Shown piece by piece: positions 1 through 4,852 of a DNA stretch of 5,372 nucleotides. The translations under genes and the position numbers were made by a program. This DNA is from an uncultured Bacilli bacterium (GTDB lineage Bacteria > Bacillota_I > Bacilli_A > RF39 > UBA660), in contig CANRJI010000067.1 of NCBI GenBank assembly GCA_947630885.1, positions 1 through 5,372 of the forward strand, written 5' to 3'. Positions within the stretch are counted from its first letter, which is position 1. Each line of letters opens with the position of its first letter. The notes below the pieces were generated by a model that saw nothing but the letters and a program-made list of their open reading frames with translations, was not told the origin of the DNA and did not search any database.

Positions 1-317
1 CCACCAAAGCCAAAACCTTTAAAAATATCTCCAAAAATATCGTCCATACTTCCAAAATCAAAACCATCGAATCCCGAAAATCCACCTTGGTTATTCGTAA
101 AGGCAGCATGTCCAAATTGGTCGTATTGTTTTCTCTTGTTTTCATCAGATAAAACAGCATAAGCTTCCTGTACTTCTTTAAATTTTTCAGCAGCATTTTC
201 TTCTTTTGAAACATCAGGATGATATTTCTTAGCTAGTTTACGAAAAGCTGACTTAATTTCATCTTGACTCGCACTCTTTGGTACACCAAGAACCTCATAA
301 TAATCTTTTTTATTCAT
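1..317 (-). CDS. dnaJ: Chaperone protein DnaJ (Hsp40), N-terminal part, cut by window edge
   Basis: Co-chaperone that delivers unfolded clients to DnaK and stimulates its ATPase in the cytoplasm. The 105 complete codons visible begin MNKKDYYEVLGV and form a full J-domain (about residues 4-68) with the invariant HPD tripeptide at 33-35 and the helix IV end QYDQFG. A Gly/Phe-rich linker follows from about residue 69, containing two successive DIF motifs (93-95 and 97-99), which in the DnaJ family are linked to J-domain autoinhibition. The zinc-finger and C-terminal client-binding domains would lie beyond position 1, so class A DnaJ is inferred from the operon context and the G/F linker, not seen. 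The start is supported by GGAGG at 322-326, four bases upstream. It is the last visible gene of the hrcA operon, 50 bases after dnaK. Confidence 0.96.
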   Translation of the reverse strand, partial: MNKKDYYEVLGVPKSASQDEIKSAFRKLAKKYHPDVSKEENAAEKFKEVQEAYAVLSDENKRKQYDQFGHAAFTNNQGGFSGFDGFDFGSMDDIFGDIFKGFGFG

Positions 318-337
318 TTTTCCTCCATACATAAGGA

Positions 338-363
338 TAAAGTTCTAGGAGTCTAGAACTTTA
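338..363 (-). promoter_or_regulatory. Perfect 11-bp intercistronic hairpin between dnaK and dnaJ
   Basis: Positions 338-348 are exactly complementary to 353-363, with a 4-base loop (349-352); in the mRNA the loop is ACUC. The stem is A+U-rich apart from three G-C pairs. It starts four bases after the dnaK stop codon and ends 11 bases before the dnaJ Shine-Dalgarno. No run of U follows the stem on the minus strand (UCCUUAUG comes next), so it is not a standard intrinsic terminator. A role in mRNA stability, processing, or lowering dnaJ relative to dnaK is inference. Confidence 0.7.
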
Positions 364-367
364 AATC

Positions 368-2203
368 TTATTTTTCTTCATATTCGGCGTCTACTACACC
401 ATCGTCAGCTTTCTTCTTACTTGCTTTCTTTTCTTCTTTAGGTTCTTCATCTTCTTCTGCTTGATTATTTTTAGCAGCTTCTTCATAAACCTTTGAAGCA
501 AAAGCATTAGCTTTTTCTAATAATTTATCTTTAGCAGCCTTAATCTTATCAACATCTTCTGTTTCAATAGCTTTTCTTACTTCATCCATAAGTTTTTCAG
601 CATCTTTTTTATCCGAATCAGAAACCTTATCGCCTAAGTCTTTAATAGCTTTTTCTGTCATAAAGATAACTTGTTCAGCATCATTTTTAGCATCAACTAA
701 TTCTTTCTTCTTAGCATCTGCTTCTTTATTCTTTTCTGCTTCTTTTCTCATCTTTTCAATTTCTTCATCACTTAATGTATTACTTGCTGTAATTGTAATA
801 GATTGTTCTTTTTGTGTTCCCAAATCTTTAGCTTTAACATTTACAATACCATTGACATCGATATCAAATGTAACTTCAATTTGTGGAACGCCTCTAGGAG
901 CAGGTGGAATATTCGTAAGTTGGAAATTACCAAGTGTCTTATTGTCACTTGCCATTGATCTCTCACCTTGAAGTACGTGAATATCAACTGCTGGTTGATT
1001 ATCCGCTGCTGTTGAGAAGACCTGACTCTTACTTGTTGGAATTGTCGTGTTACTTGGAATAAGAACTGTCATAACACCACCTAAAGTTTCAATACCTAAA
1101 GATAATGGAGTAACATCGAGAAGTACAATATCATTAACGTCTCCTGTTAAGACACCACCTTGAATAGCGGCTCCCATTGCCACAACTTCATCAGGGTTAA
1201 CTTCTTTTGAAGGTTCTGTATTAAGTTCTTTCTTAACAAGTTCTTGAACGCAAGGTACTCTCGTTGATCCACCGACAAGTAATACTTTATCGATATCTTT
1301 CGCGGTAAGATTAGCATCTTTTAAAGCTTTACGTACAGGTTCTCTTGTCGATTCAACTAAATCGCTAATCAAATCTTCAAATTTAGCTCTTGTCAAACTC
1401 ATATTCAAATGAAGTGGTCCATCAGAGCCTTGTGAAATAAATGGAAGTGATATCTCTGTTGTCGTCATACCACTCAAATCTTTCTTAGCCTTTTCAGCAG
1501 CATCTTTAACTCTCTGCATAGCCATCTTATCTGAAGATAAATCGACACCAGATTCTTTCTTAAATTCACTTACAATATAATCCATTACTCTTTCATCAAA
1601 ATCATCGCCACCTAAATGGTTATTACCATTAGTTGCTTTAACTTCGAAAACACCATCACCTAATTCGAGAATAGATACATCAAATGTACCACCACCTAAG
1701 TCATATACCAAAATAGTTTGACTCTTATCTTGTTTATCTAGACCATAAGCAAGAGCAGCAGCCGTTGGTTCATTAATAATTCTTTCAACTTCTAAGCCCG
1801 CTATCTTACCAGCATTTTTTGTAGCTTGTCTCTGACTATCATTAAAGTATGCTGGAACCGTAATAACTGCTTTTGTAACAGTTTCTCCTAAATAAGCTTC
1901 GGCAGTCTTCTTTAAATCCCCCAAAATCATCGCTGATATTTCTTCAGGAGTATATTTTTTACCATTAGCACTAACCTTTTCACTAGTACCCATTTTTCTC
2001 TTAATTGATGAAATCGTATCCTTATTAGTTACCATTTGATTTTTAGCTTTTTGACCAACAATAATTTCATCATTTTTAAAAGCTACTACTGATGGAGTAG
2101 TTCTTGCTCCTTCTGGATTAGTAATAACTTTAGCTTCTCCCCCTTCATAGACGGCAACGCAACTATTTGTCGTACCTAAATCTATTCCTATAACTTTACT
2201 CAT
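368..2203 (-). CDS. dnaK: Molecular chaperone DnaK (Hsp70)
   Basis: ATP-dependent cytosolic Hsp70 that binds and releases hydrophobic peptide segments with DnaJ and GrpE. The 611-aa protein has the usual length for Gram-positive DnaK. The nucleotide-binding domain (about 1-355) shows GIDLGTTNS at 6-14, NEPTAAALAYGL at 144-155, the phosphate loop DLGGGTFDVS at 168-177 and VGGSTRVP at 310-317. Linker and beta substrate-binding domain start at about 357 (IVLLDVTPLSLG, 359-370) and include HVLQGER at 409-415 and PAPRGVPQIEVTFDID at 434-449. A charged helical lid follows from about 478, then a Lys/Glu-rich tail ending DAEYEEK. The roughly 24-residue N-domain insertion of proteobacterial DnaK is absent after IKRKMG (67-72). 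The first in-frame ATG (2212) would add MIY but sits one base from the Shine-Dalgarno; the ATG at 2203 gives the family N-terminus MSKVIGIDLG and is preferred. Confidence 0.98.
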   Translation of the reverse strand: MSKVIGIDLGTTNSCVAVYEGGEAKVITNPEGARTTPSVVAFKNDEIIVGQKAKNQMVTNKDTISSIKRKMGTSEKVSANGKKYTPEEISAMILGDLKKTAEAYLGETVTKAVITVPAYFNDSQRQATKNAGKIAGLEVERIINEPTAAALAYGLDKQDKSQTILVYDLGGGTFDVSILELGDGVFEVKATNGNNHLGGDDFDERVMDYIVSEFKKESGVDLSSDKMAMQRVKDAAEKAKKDLSGMTTTEISLPFISQGSDGPLHLNMSLTRAKFEDLISDLVESTREPVRKALKDANLTAKDIDKVLLVGGSTRVPCVQELVKKELNTEPSKEVNPDEVVAMGAAIQGGVLTGDVNDIVLLDVTPLSLGIETLGGVMTVLIPSNTTIPTSKSQVFSTAADNQPAVDIHVLQGERSMASDNKTLGNFQLTNIPPAPRGVPQIEVTFDIDVNGIVNVKAKDLGTQKEQSITITASNTLSDEEIEKMRKEAEKNKEADAKKKELVDAKNDAEQVIFMTEKAIKDLGDKVSDSDKKDAEKLMDEVRKAIETEDVDKIKAAKDKLLEKANAFASKVYEEAAKNNQAEEDEEPKEEKKASKKKADDGVVDAEYEEK

Positions 2204-2213
2204 ATATATCATT

Positions 2214-2219
2214 CTCCTT
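2214..2219 (-). promoter_or_regulatory. dnaK ribosome binding site
   Basis: On the minus strand this reads AAGGAG. It is 10 bases from the ATG at 2203 but only one base from the ATG at 2212, which argues for the downstream start. It lies in the short gap after the stop codon of the upstream 72-aa gene. Confidence 0.75.
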
Positions 2220-2223
2220 TTCT

Positions 2224-2442
2224 TTATTTATCATCAAAGTCATGAATAACTTTAATCTTTTTTTCTTTTTTAACATTAACATTCTTTTCCAGTTCCCTTT
2301 TTTTAATTACTCTATAAACTAAATAGATACCTATTAGTAAAAGTATAACTGGAAGCATCCATATTAGAAATCTAATACTAAGTACAATAAGTACAATTGC
2401 TAACATCGTATATAATATTTCTTTAATTGCATCTTTACTCAT
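2224..2442 (-). CDS. Small two-helix membrane protein of unknown function in the chaperone operon
   Basis: I do not recognise this 72-aa protein. It has a short charged N-terminus (MSKDAIKE), two closely spaced hydrophobic segments (about residues 9-23 and 25-46, split by Arg24), and a basic, Lys-rich C-terminal tail (47-72) ending HDFDDK. The pattern suggests a membrane hairpin with a positively charged cytoplasmic tail. Its ATG lies inside the end of grpE, sharing 8 bases (ATGAGTAA on the coding strand), with a GGTGA ribosome binding site at 2449-2453, six bases upstream; translation is therefore probably coupled to grpE. The usual order is hrcA-grpE-dnaK-dnaJ, so this is an insertion into the core operon. 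The overlap and fitting ribosome binding site argue that it is a real gene. A role in membrane stress or in bringing chaperones to the membrane is only a guess. Confidence 0.82.
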   Translation of the reverse strand: MSKDAIKEILYTMLAIVLIVLSIRFLIWMLPVILLLIGIYLVYRVIKKRELEKNVNVKKEKKIKVIHDFDDK

Positions 2443-3001
2443 TTACTTTCACCATTGCTACTCTAAGAAGCCGATCTTTGTACATATAACCCTTTTGAAA
2501 TATTTCCAAAACCGTTCCTGGTTCCTTTGTTTCATCTTTACCCATAACAACAGCTTGATGAATCGAAGGATCGAAAGGCTTTCCTAAAGCATCAATTTCT
2601 TTAACTTCAAACTTAGCAAGTAAATCTTTAATTTGATTATACATCAGTTTAAAGCCCTCAAGAAACTTAGAAACTTCATCTTCCATATTATTATCATCCA
2701 TATTAATAGCTCTCTCAAAATTATCGAGAATCGGAAGAAAACCTTTTAAAATATCTTCATTAGCATATTTAATAATCCTATCTGTTTCTTCATCTTTTCT
2801 CTTCTTATAATTAATAAGTTCCGCTTGTGACCTAAGAAGATTATTTTCTAATTCCTTAATTCTCTTTGCCAGTAACTCATCTTCCGGATGCTCTTCTTGG
2901 GAACATTCTTCTTTAATTTCTTCTTCCTTATTAATATTATTATCTTTTACTTCACTGTTTTCCTTTTTATTATGTTTATGTTTTTCGTTTTTATTTTCCA
3001 T
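2435..3001 (-). CDS. grpE: Nucleotide exchange factor GrpE
   Basis: Cytosolic dimeric factor that drives ADP release from DnaK and so resets its client-binding cycle. The 188-aa protein fits the family length. Residues 1-40 are a highly charged, probably disordered Lys/Glu/Asn tail. Residues about 42-90 form the long dimerising coiled coil, including the family segment QAELINYKKRKDEE (59-72). The four-helix-bundle region follows (LPILDNFERAI, 89-99), then the C-terminal beta domain with the GrpE signature FDPSIHQAV (143-151) and KGYMYKDRLLRVAMVKV (170-186). A strong Shine-Dalgarno (AGGAGG, 3007-3012) is five bases upstream of the ATG. The start overlaps the hrcA end by 11 bases and the stop overlaps the next gene by 8, indicating one polycistronic transcript. 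Confidence 0.97.
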   Translation of the reverse strand: MENKNEKHKHNKKENSEVKDNNINKEEEIKEECSQEEHPEDELLAKRIKELENNLLRSQAELINYKKRKDEETDRIIKYANEDILKGFLPILDNFERAINMDDNNMEDEVSKFLEGFKLMYNQIKDLLAKFEVKEIDALGKPFDPSIHQAVVMGKDETKEPGTVLEIFQKGYMYKDRLLRVAMVKVNE

Positions 3002-3998
3002 TGTCTCCTCCTAAATTACTCTTTATATAGTCAAGAAGAGTTACGACTCTACCATATTCCATTCTCTTAGGGCCAATTATTGCTATTGTCCCTTCTTCGC
3101 CATCAATCTCATATTTCGTTTTAATGACTGAGACATCATCAGATAAATCCGTTTCGCTACCAACATAAATATTGATACCACTTTCATCTTCTTTCATTTT
3201 CGAAATAATACTACTATCTTCAAACTTACCAAGAATCTCTTTTACTTTATCAATGTTATTAAATTCTGGTTGTTTAAGCATATTTGTTCTTCCTCCAAAA
3301 TGAACATCCGACCTTGCATTAACCGTGAAATCATGAAACGCATCATAAAAGGTATTATATAATATTTCATATTGACTTACATAATCTTTAATTATTGGTT
3401 TTACTTCATACTCTAGTTTCTCACTAATTTCATCGATAGGAGTTCCTATTAGTAACTTATTGATAAGTTCAACTGTCTTTTTAACATCTTCATTAGATAC
3501 AACTTCCGGTAAAAATAACGTTTTATGTTGTACGACACCTTTATCAGTAATAACTATCGAAAGAATTTTATTTTCTTCAAGTGGTACAACTTCCACTTTC
3601 TTTAATTTATTTTCTTTTGATGCACTACCCAAAACAACCGCTGTATAATTTGTAATCTCACTGACAATTTCGATACTTTTTCTAATCGTATCATTTAAAT
3701 CAAGTGAATTATTTTTAAATATTGTTTGAAGTTTAAGCATATCTTCACCAGTCATATCTTTAGGTGCCATCAAATTATCGACATAATACTTATATCCTTC
3801 TTCACTAGGAATTCTTCCTGAAGCAAAATGATTTTTTTCTAGAAGATGAAGTTCTTCTAACCTTGCCATTTCATTCCTAATTGTCGCCGATGAACATTTA
3901 AGTTTTTTACAAATATGATTTGAACTAACTGGTTTTGCCGTCTTAATATATTCTTCCGCAATCAGTTTAAGCATTTCTTTTTGTCTATTAGTAAGCAC
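2991..3998 (-). CDS. hrcA: Heat-inducible transcription repressor HrcA
   Basis: Repressor of class I heat-shock genes; it binds CIRCE inverted repeats and, in studied species, is kept active by GroEL. The 335-aa length is typical. The N-terminal winged-helix domain (about 1-75) begins MLTNRQKEML, carries the recognition-helix segment SSATIRNEMARLEEL (36-50), and continues through the wing, SGRIPSEEGYKYYVD (60-74). The central and C-terminal GAF-like and dimerisation parts include FGGRTNML (234-241) and IGPKRMEYGRVVTLLDYI (308-325), both family signatures. The start codon is GTG at 3998. There is no other usable start because an in-frame TAG lies 15 bases upstream (4011-4013), and TAGGAG at 4008-4013 is the ribosome binding site. 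As first gene of the operon, with CIRCE-like sites at its promoter, it is expected to repress itself and the chaperones. Confidence 0.97.
   Translation of the reverse strand: MLTNRQKEMLKLIAEEYIKTAKPVSSNHICKKLKCSSATIRNEMARLEELHLLEKNHFASGRIPSEEGYKYYVDNLMAPKDMTGEDMLKLQTIFKNNSLDLNDTIRKSIEIVSEITNYTAVVLGSASKENKLKKVEVVPLEENKILSIVITDKGVVQHKTLFLPEVVSNEDVKKTVELINKLLIGTPIDEISEKLEYEVKPIIKDYVSQYEILYNTFYDAFHDFTVNARSDVHFGGRTNMLKQPEFNNIDKVKEILGKFEDSSIISKMKEDESGINIYVGSETDLSDDVSVIKTKYEIDGEEGTIAIIGPKRMEYGRVVTLLDYIKSNLGGDNGK
3007..3012 (-). promoter_or_regulatory. grpE ribosome binding site inside the end of hrcA
   Basis: AGGAGG on the minus strand, five bases before the grpE ATG at 3001. It is encoded within the last codons of hrcA, so ribosomes finishing hrcA arrive directly at the grpE start. 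Confidence 0.88.
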
Positions 3999-4007
3999 TA
4001 TACCACG

Positions 4008-4013
4008 CTCCTA
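4008..4013 (-). promoter_or_regulatory. hrcA ribosome binding site
   Basis: TAGGAG on the minus strand, nine bases before the GTG start at 3998. It lies one base from the proximal CIRCE-like repeat, so a stem formed by that repeat in the RNA would end right beside it. Confidence 0.8.
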
Positions 4014-4014
4014 T

Positions 4015-4041
4015 TTAGCAATTGTTTGACCTCATTGCTAA
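4015..4041 (-). promoter_or_regulatory. Proximal CIRCE-like operator (HrcA binding site)
   Basis: Inverted repeat with the 9-9-9 geometry of CIRCE (consensus TTAGCACTC, 9 bases, GAGTGCTAA). On the minus strand it reads TTAGCAATG, nine bases, AATTGCTAA; eight of nine arm positions pair. Each arm keeps the outer TTAGCA/TGCTAA hexamer but departs from consensus at two of the three inner positions. It spans the predicted transcription start (about 4039) of the hrcA operon and the 5' leader, directly upstream of the hrcA ribosome binding site. Confidence 0.85.
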
Positions 4042-4053
4042 TATCATTATATT
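4026..4053 (+). promoter_or_regulatory. Possible plus-strand promoter overlapping the hrcA promoter
   Basis: TTGACC (4026-4031, five of six consensus bases) is followed after 16 bases by TATATT (4048-4053, five of six). Its -10 shares bases with the hrcA -10 on the other strand (4046-4051), and its -35 lies in the spacer of the proximal CIRCE-like site. It would start near 4060, giving the gene at 4158 a leader of roughly 100 bases. In such A+T-rich DNA a chance match is possible. Confidence 0.4.
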
Positions 4054-4074
4054 ACTATTATTTAGCAGTGTCAA
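4046..4074 (-). promoter_or_regulatory. Consensus sigma-A promoter of the hrcA-grpE-dnaK-dnaJ operon
   Basis: On the minus strand a perfect -35 TTGACA (4069-4074) is separated by exactly 17 bases from a perfect -10 TATAAT (4046-4051). Transcription should start near 4039, inside the proximal CIRCE-like site, leaving a leader of about 40 bases before the hrcA GTG. The DNA upstream of the -35 (to about 4140) is very A+T-rich. Such a strong promoter fits an operon held down by a repressor. Confidence 0.92.
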
Positions 4075-4088
4075 CTAAAAAATGCTAA
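4062..4088 (-). promoter_or_regulatory. Distal CIRCE-like operator overlapping the hrcA -35
   Basis: Second 9-9-9 inverted repeat; on the plus strand TTAGCAGTG, nine bases, AAATGCTAA. The outer hexamers TTAGCA/TGCTAA are intact and pair perfectly, but of the inner three positions only one pairs, so it is weaker than the proximal site. The TTTAGCA and TGCTAAT blocks of both sites recur at exactly 47 bp. The hrcA -35 box (4069-4074) lies within it, so binding would directly block RNA polymerase. Distal-site function is inferred from geometry and repetition. Confidence 0.68.
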
Positions 4089-4149
4089 TTTTATCACAAA
4101 AGTTAATATTTATAATTAAAGATTACTTATTAAACATATATTTATACTA

Positions 4150-4154
4150 GTGAT
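4150..4154 (+). promoter_or_regulatory. Weak ribosome binding site of the DUF3298 gene
   Basis: GTGAT three bases before the ATG at 4158. It matches the 3' half of the extended Shine-Dalgarno AGGAGGTGAT in the correct register, as does the AGGTGAT before the next gene, but lacks the GGAGG core. Confidence 0.5.
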
Positions 4155-4157
4155 ACC

Positions 4158-4811
4158 ATGAAAAAATATCAAACTCTTTTTATCTTTTTTATTATTGCCA
4201 TTTTACATATTCCCAATTACCTAAATTATCAAAATACCATTCCTACTATTAGTACTACTGAAAATGATGTTTCCATCGATATAATCTACCCTAATTATCA
4301 ATATCAAGTTTTAAATAAAGGAATAAACAAAATCATTAAAGAATACTATCAAATGTTCAATAGTGATCTAGAAAACCAAAATAATTTATCTTCTTCTTAT
4401 CTTCAAATTAATTACCGTAAATACGAATATAATAATTACTTATCAGTCGTTTTCTATACAACTGTCTACCTAGGTGGAGCTCATCCCAGTCATCTTATCA
4501 AAACCATAAGTTACAATAAAGAAACAAATAAAATAATTACCATTGAAGACTTAATTAATGAAAATAAAAACATTTTAACCATACTCTCTAATAAAAGTCG
4601 TAACTATTTTTCCAAAGAGCAAGTCTTTCAAGATGACATAATAAAAAATATGCTCTATGAAGGAACCAAACCCCAAAAAGAAAATTTTCAAAATTTTGTT
4701 TTTACGCCTAAAGGAATTCTTTTCTTCTTTCAAAGATACCAAATTGCTCCCTATGCTTATGGCGATTATAATCTAACCATTCCCTATCAAGAATTAAATT
4801 TAAGTATTTAA
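4158..4811 (+). CDS. Membrane-anchored or secreted DUF4163/DUF3298 domain protein
   Basis: Extracytoplasmic protein of unresolved function, 217 aa. A four-to-five-residue basic N-terminus (MKKYQ) precedes one hydrophobic segment (about 6-19), acting as a signal peptide or anchor; there is no lipobox and the protein contains no cysteine. Residues about 36-105 resemble DUF4163. GGAHP at 106-110 marks the junction to DUF3298 (about 111-213), which ends with the typical FTPKGILFFFQRYQIAPYA block (182-200) and YNLTIPYQEL (204-213). The same domain pair forms the outer part of the lysozyme-sensing anti-sigma factor RsiV and accompanies the deacetylase domain in PdaC. Here there is neither a cytoplasmic anti-sigma domain nor a catalytic domain, so neither name is justified; a cell-wall or ligand-binding role is inference. 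Divergent from hrcA, 159 bases away; the hydrolase gene follows after 41 bases. Confidence 0.85.
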   Translation: MKKYQTLFIFFIIAILHIPNYLNYQNTIPTISTTENDVSIDIIYPNYQYQVLNKGINKIIKEYYQMFNSDLENQNNLSSSYLQINYRKYEYNNYLSVVFYTTVYLGGAHPSHLIKTISYNKETNKIITIEDLINENKNILTILSNKSRNYFSKEQVFQDDIIKNMLYEGTKPQKENFQNFVFTPKGILFFFQRYQIAPYAYGDYNLTIPYQELNLSI

Positions 4812-4828
4812 AAATAAAATTAATTGTG

Positions 4829-4843
4829 CTAAAATTATTTTAG
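4829..4843. repeat. Short A+T-rich palindrome before the hydrolase gene
   Basis: CTAAAAT and ATTTTAG form perfect 7-base arms around a single central T. The right end overlaps the AGGTGAT ribosome binding site of the next gene. It may be a chance A/T palindrome; it is too weak and has no T-run to be called a terminator. Confidence 0.35.
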
Positions 4844-4848
4844 GTGAT
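4842..4848 (+). promoter_or_regulatory. Ribosome binding site of the alpha/beta-hydrolase gene
   Basis: AGGTGAT lies four bases before the ATG at 4853 and ten before the in-frame ATG at 4859. The spacing, measured against the extended AGGAGGTGAT register, favours 4853, but the later start is not excluded. Confidence 0.65.
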
Positions 4849-4852
4849 ATAA

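Noticed and set aside
338..363. Intrinsic terminator after dnaK
   Set aside because: The hairpin is perfect but A+U-rich and is followed by UCCUUAUG, not a U-tract; it would also cut off dnaJ, so it was recorded as an intercistronic hairpin instead.
2888..3070. 60-aa plus-strand open frame, Phe/Ile-rich
   Set aside because: It is the antisense shadow of the A-rich Lys/Glu/Asn codons at the grpE start and the end of hrcA; it has no ribosome binding site and its hydrophobicity comes from the reverse complement of lysine codons.
3460..3648. 62-aa plus-strand open frame
   Set aside because: It lies wholly antisense within hrcA, whose protein is conserved through this stretch; no start signal and no recognisable domain.
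4111..4116. TATAAT on the plus strand upstream of the DUF3298 gene
   Set aside because: A perfect -10 hexamer, but no acceptable -35 at 16-18 bases (the best candidate, TTATCA at 4091, is only 14 bases away). Such hexamers are common in this A+T-rich stretch. It remains an alternative to the overlapping promoter.
4143..4148. TATACT just before the DUF3298 start
   Set aside because: Resembles a -10 box but would start transcription at or near the start codon and has no matching -35.
4158..4811. Naming the gene rsiV or pdaC
   Set aside because: Only the shared outer domains are present; the cytoplasmic anti-sigma segment and the polysaccharide deacetylase domain are both missing, and no ECF sigma gene is adjacent.
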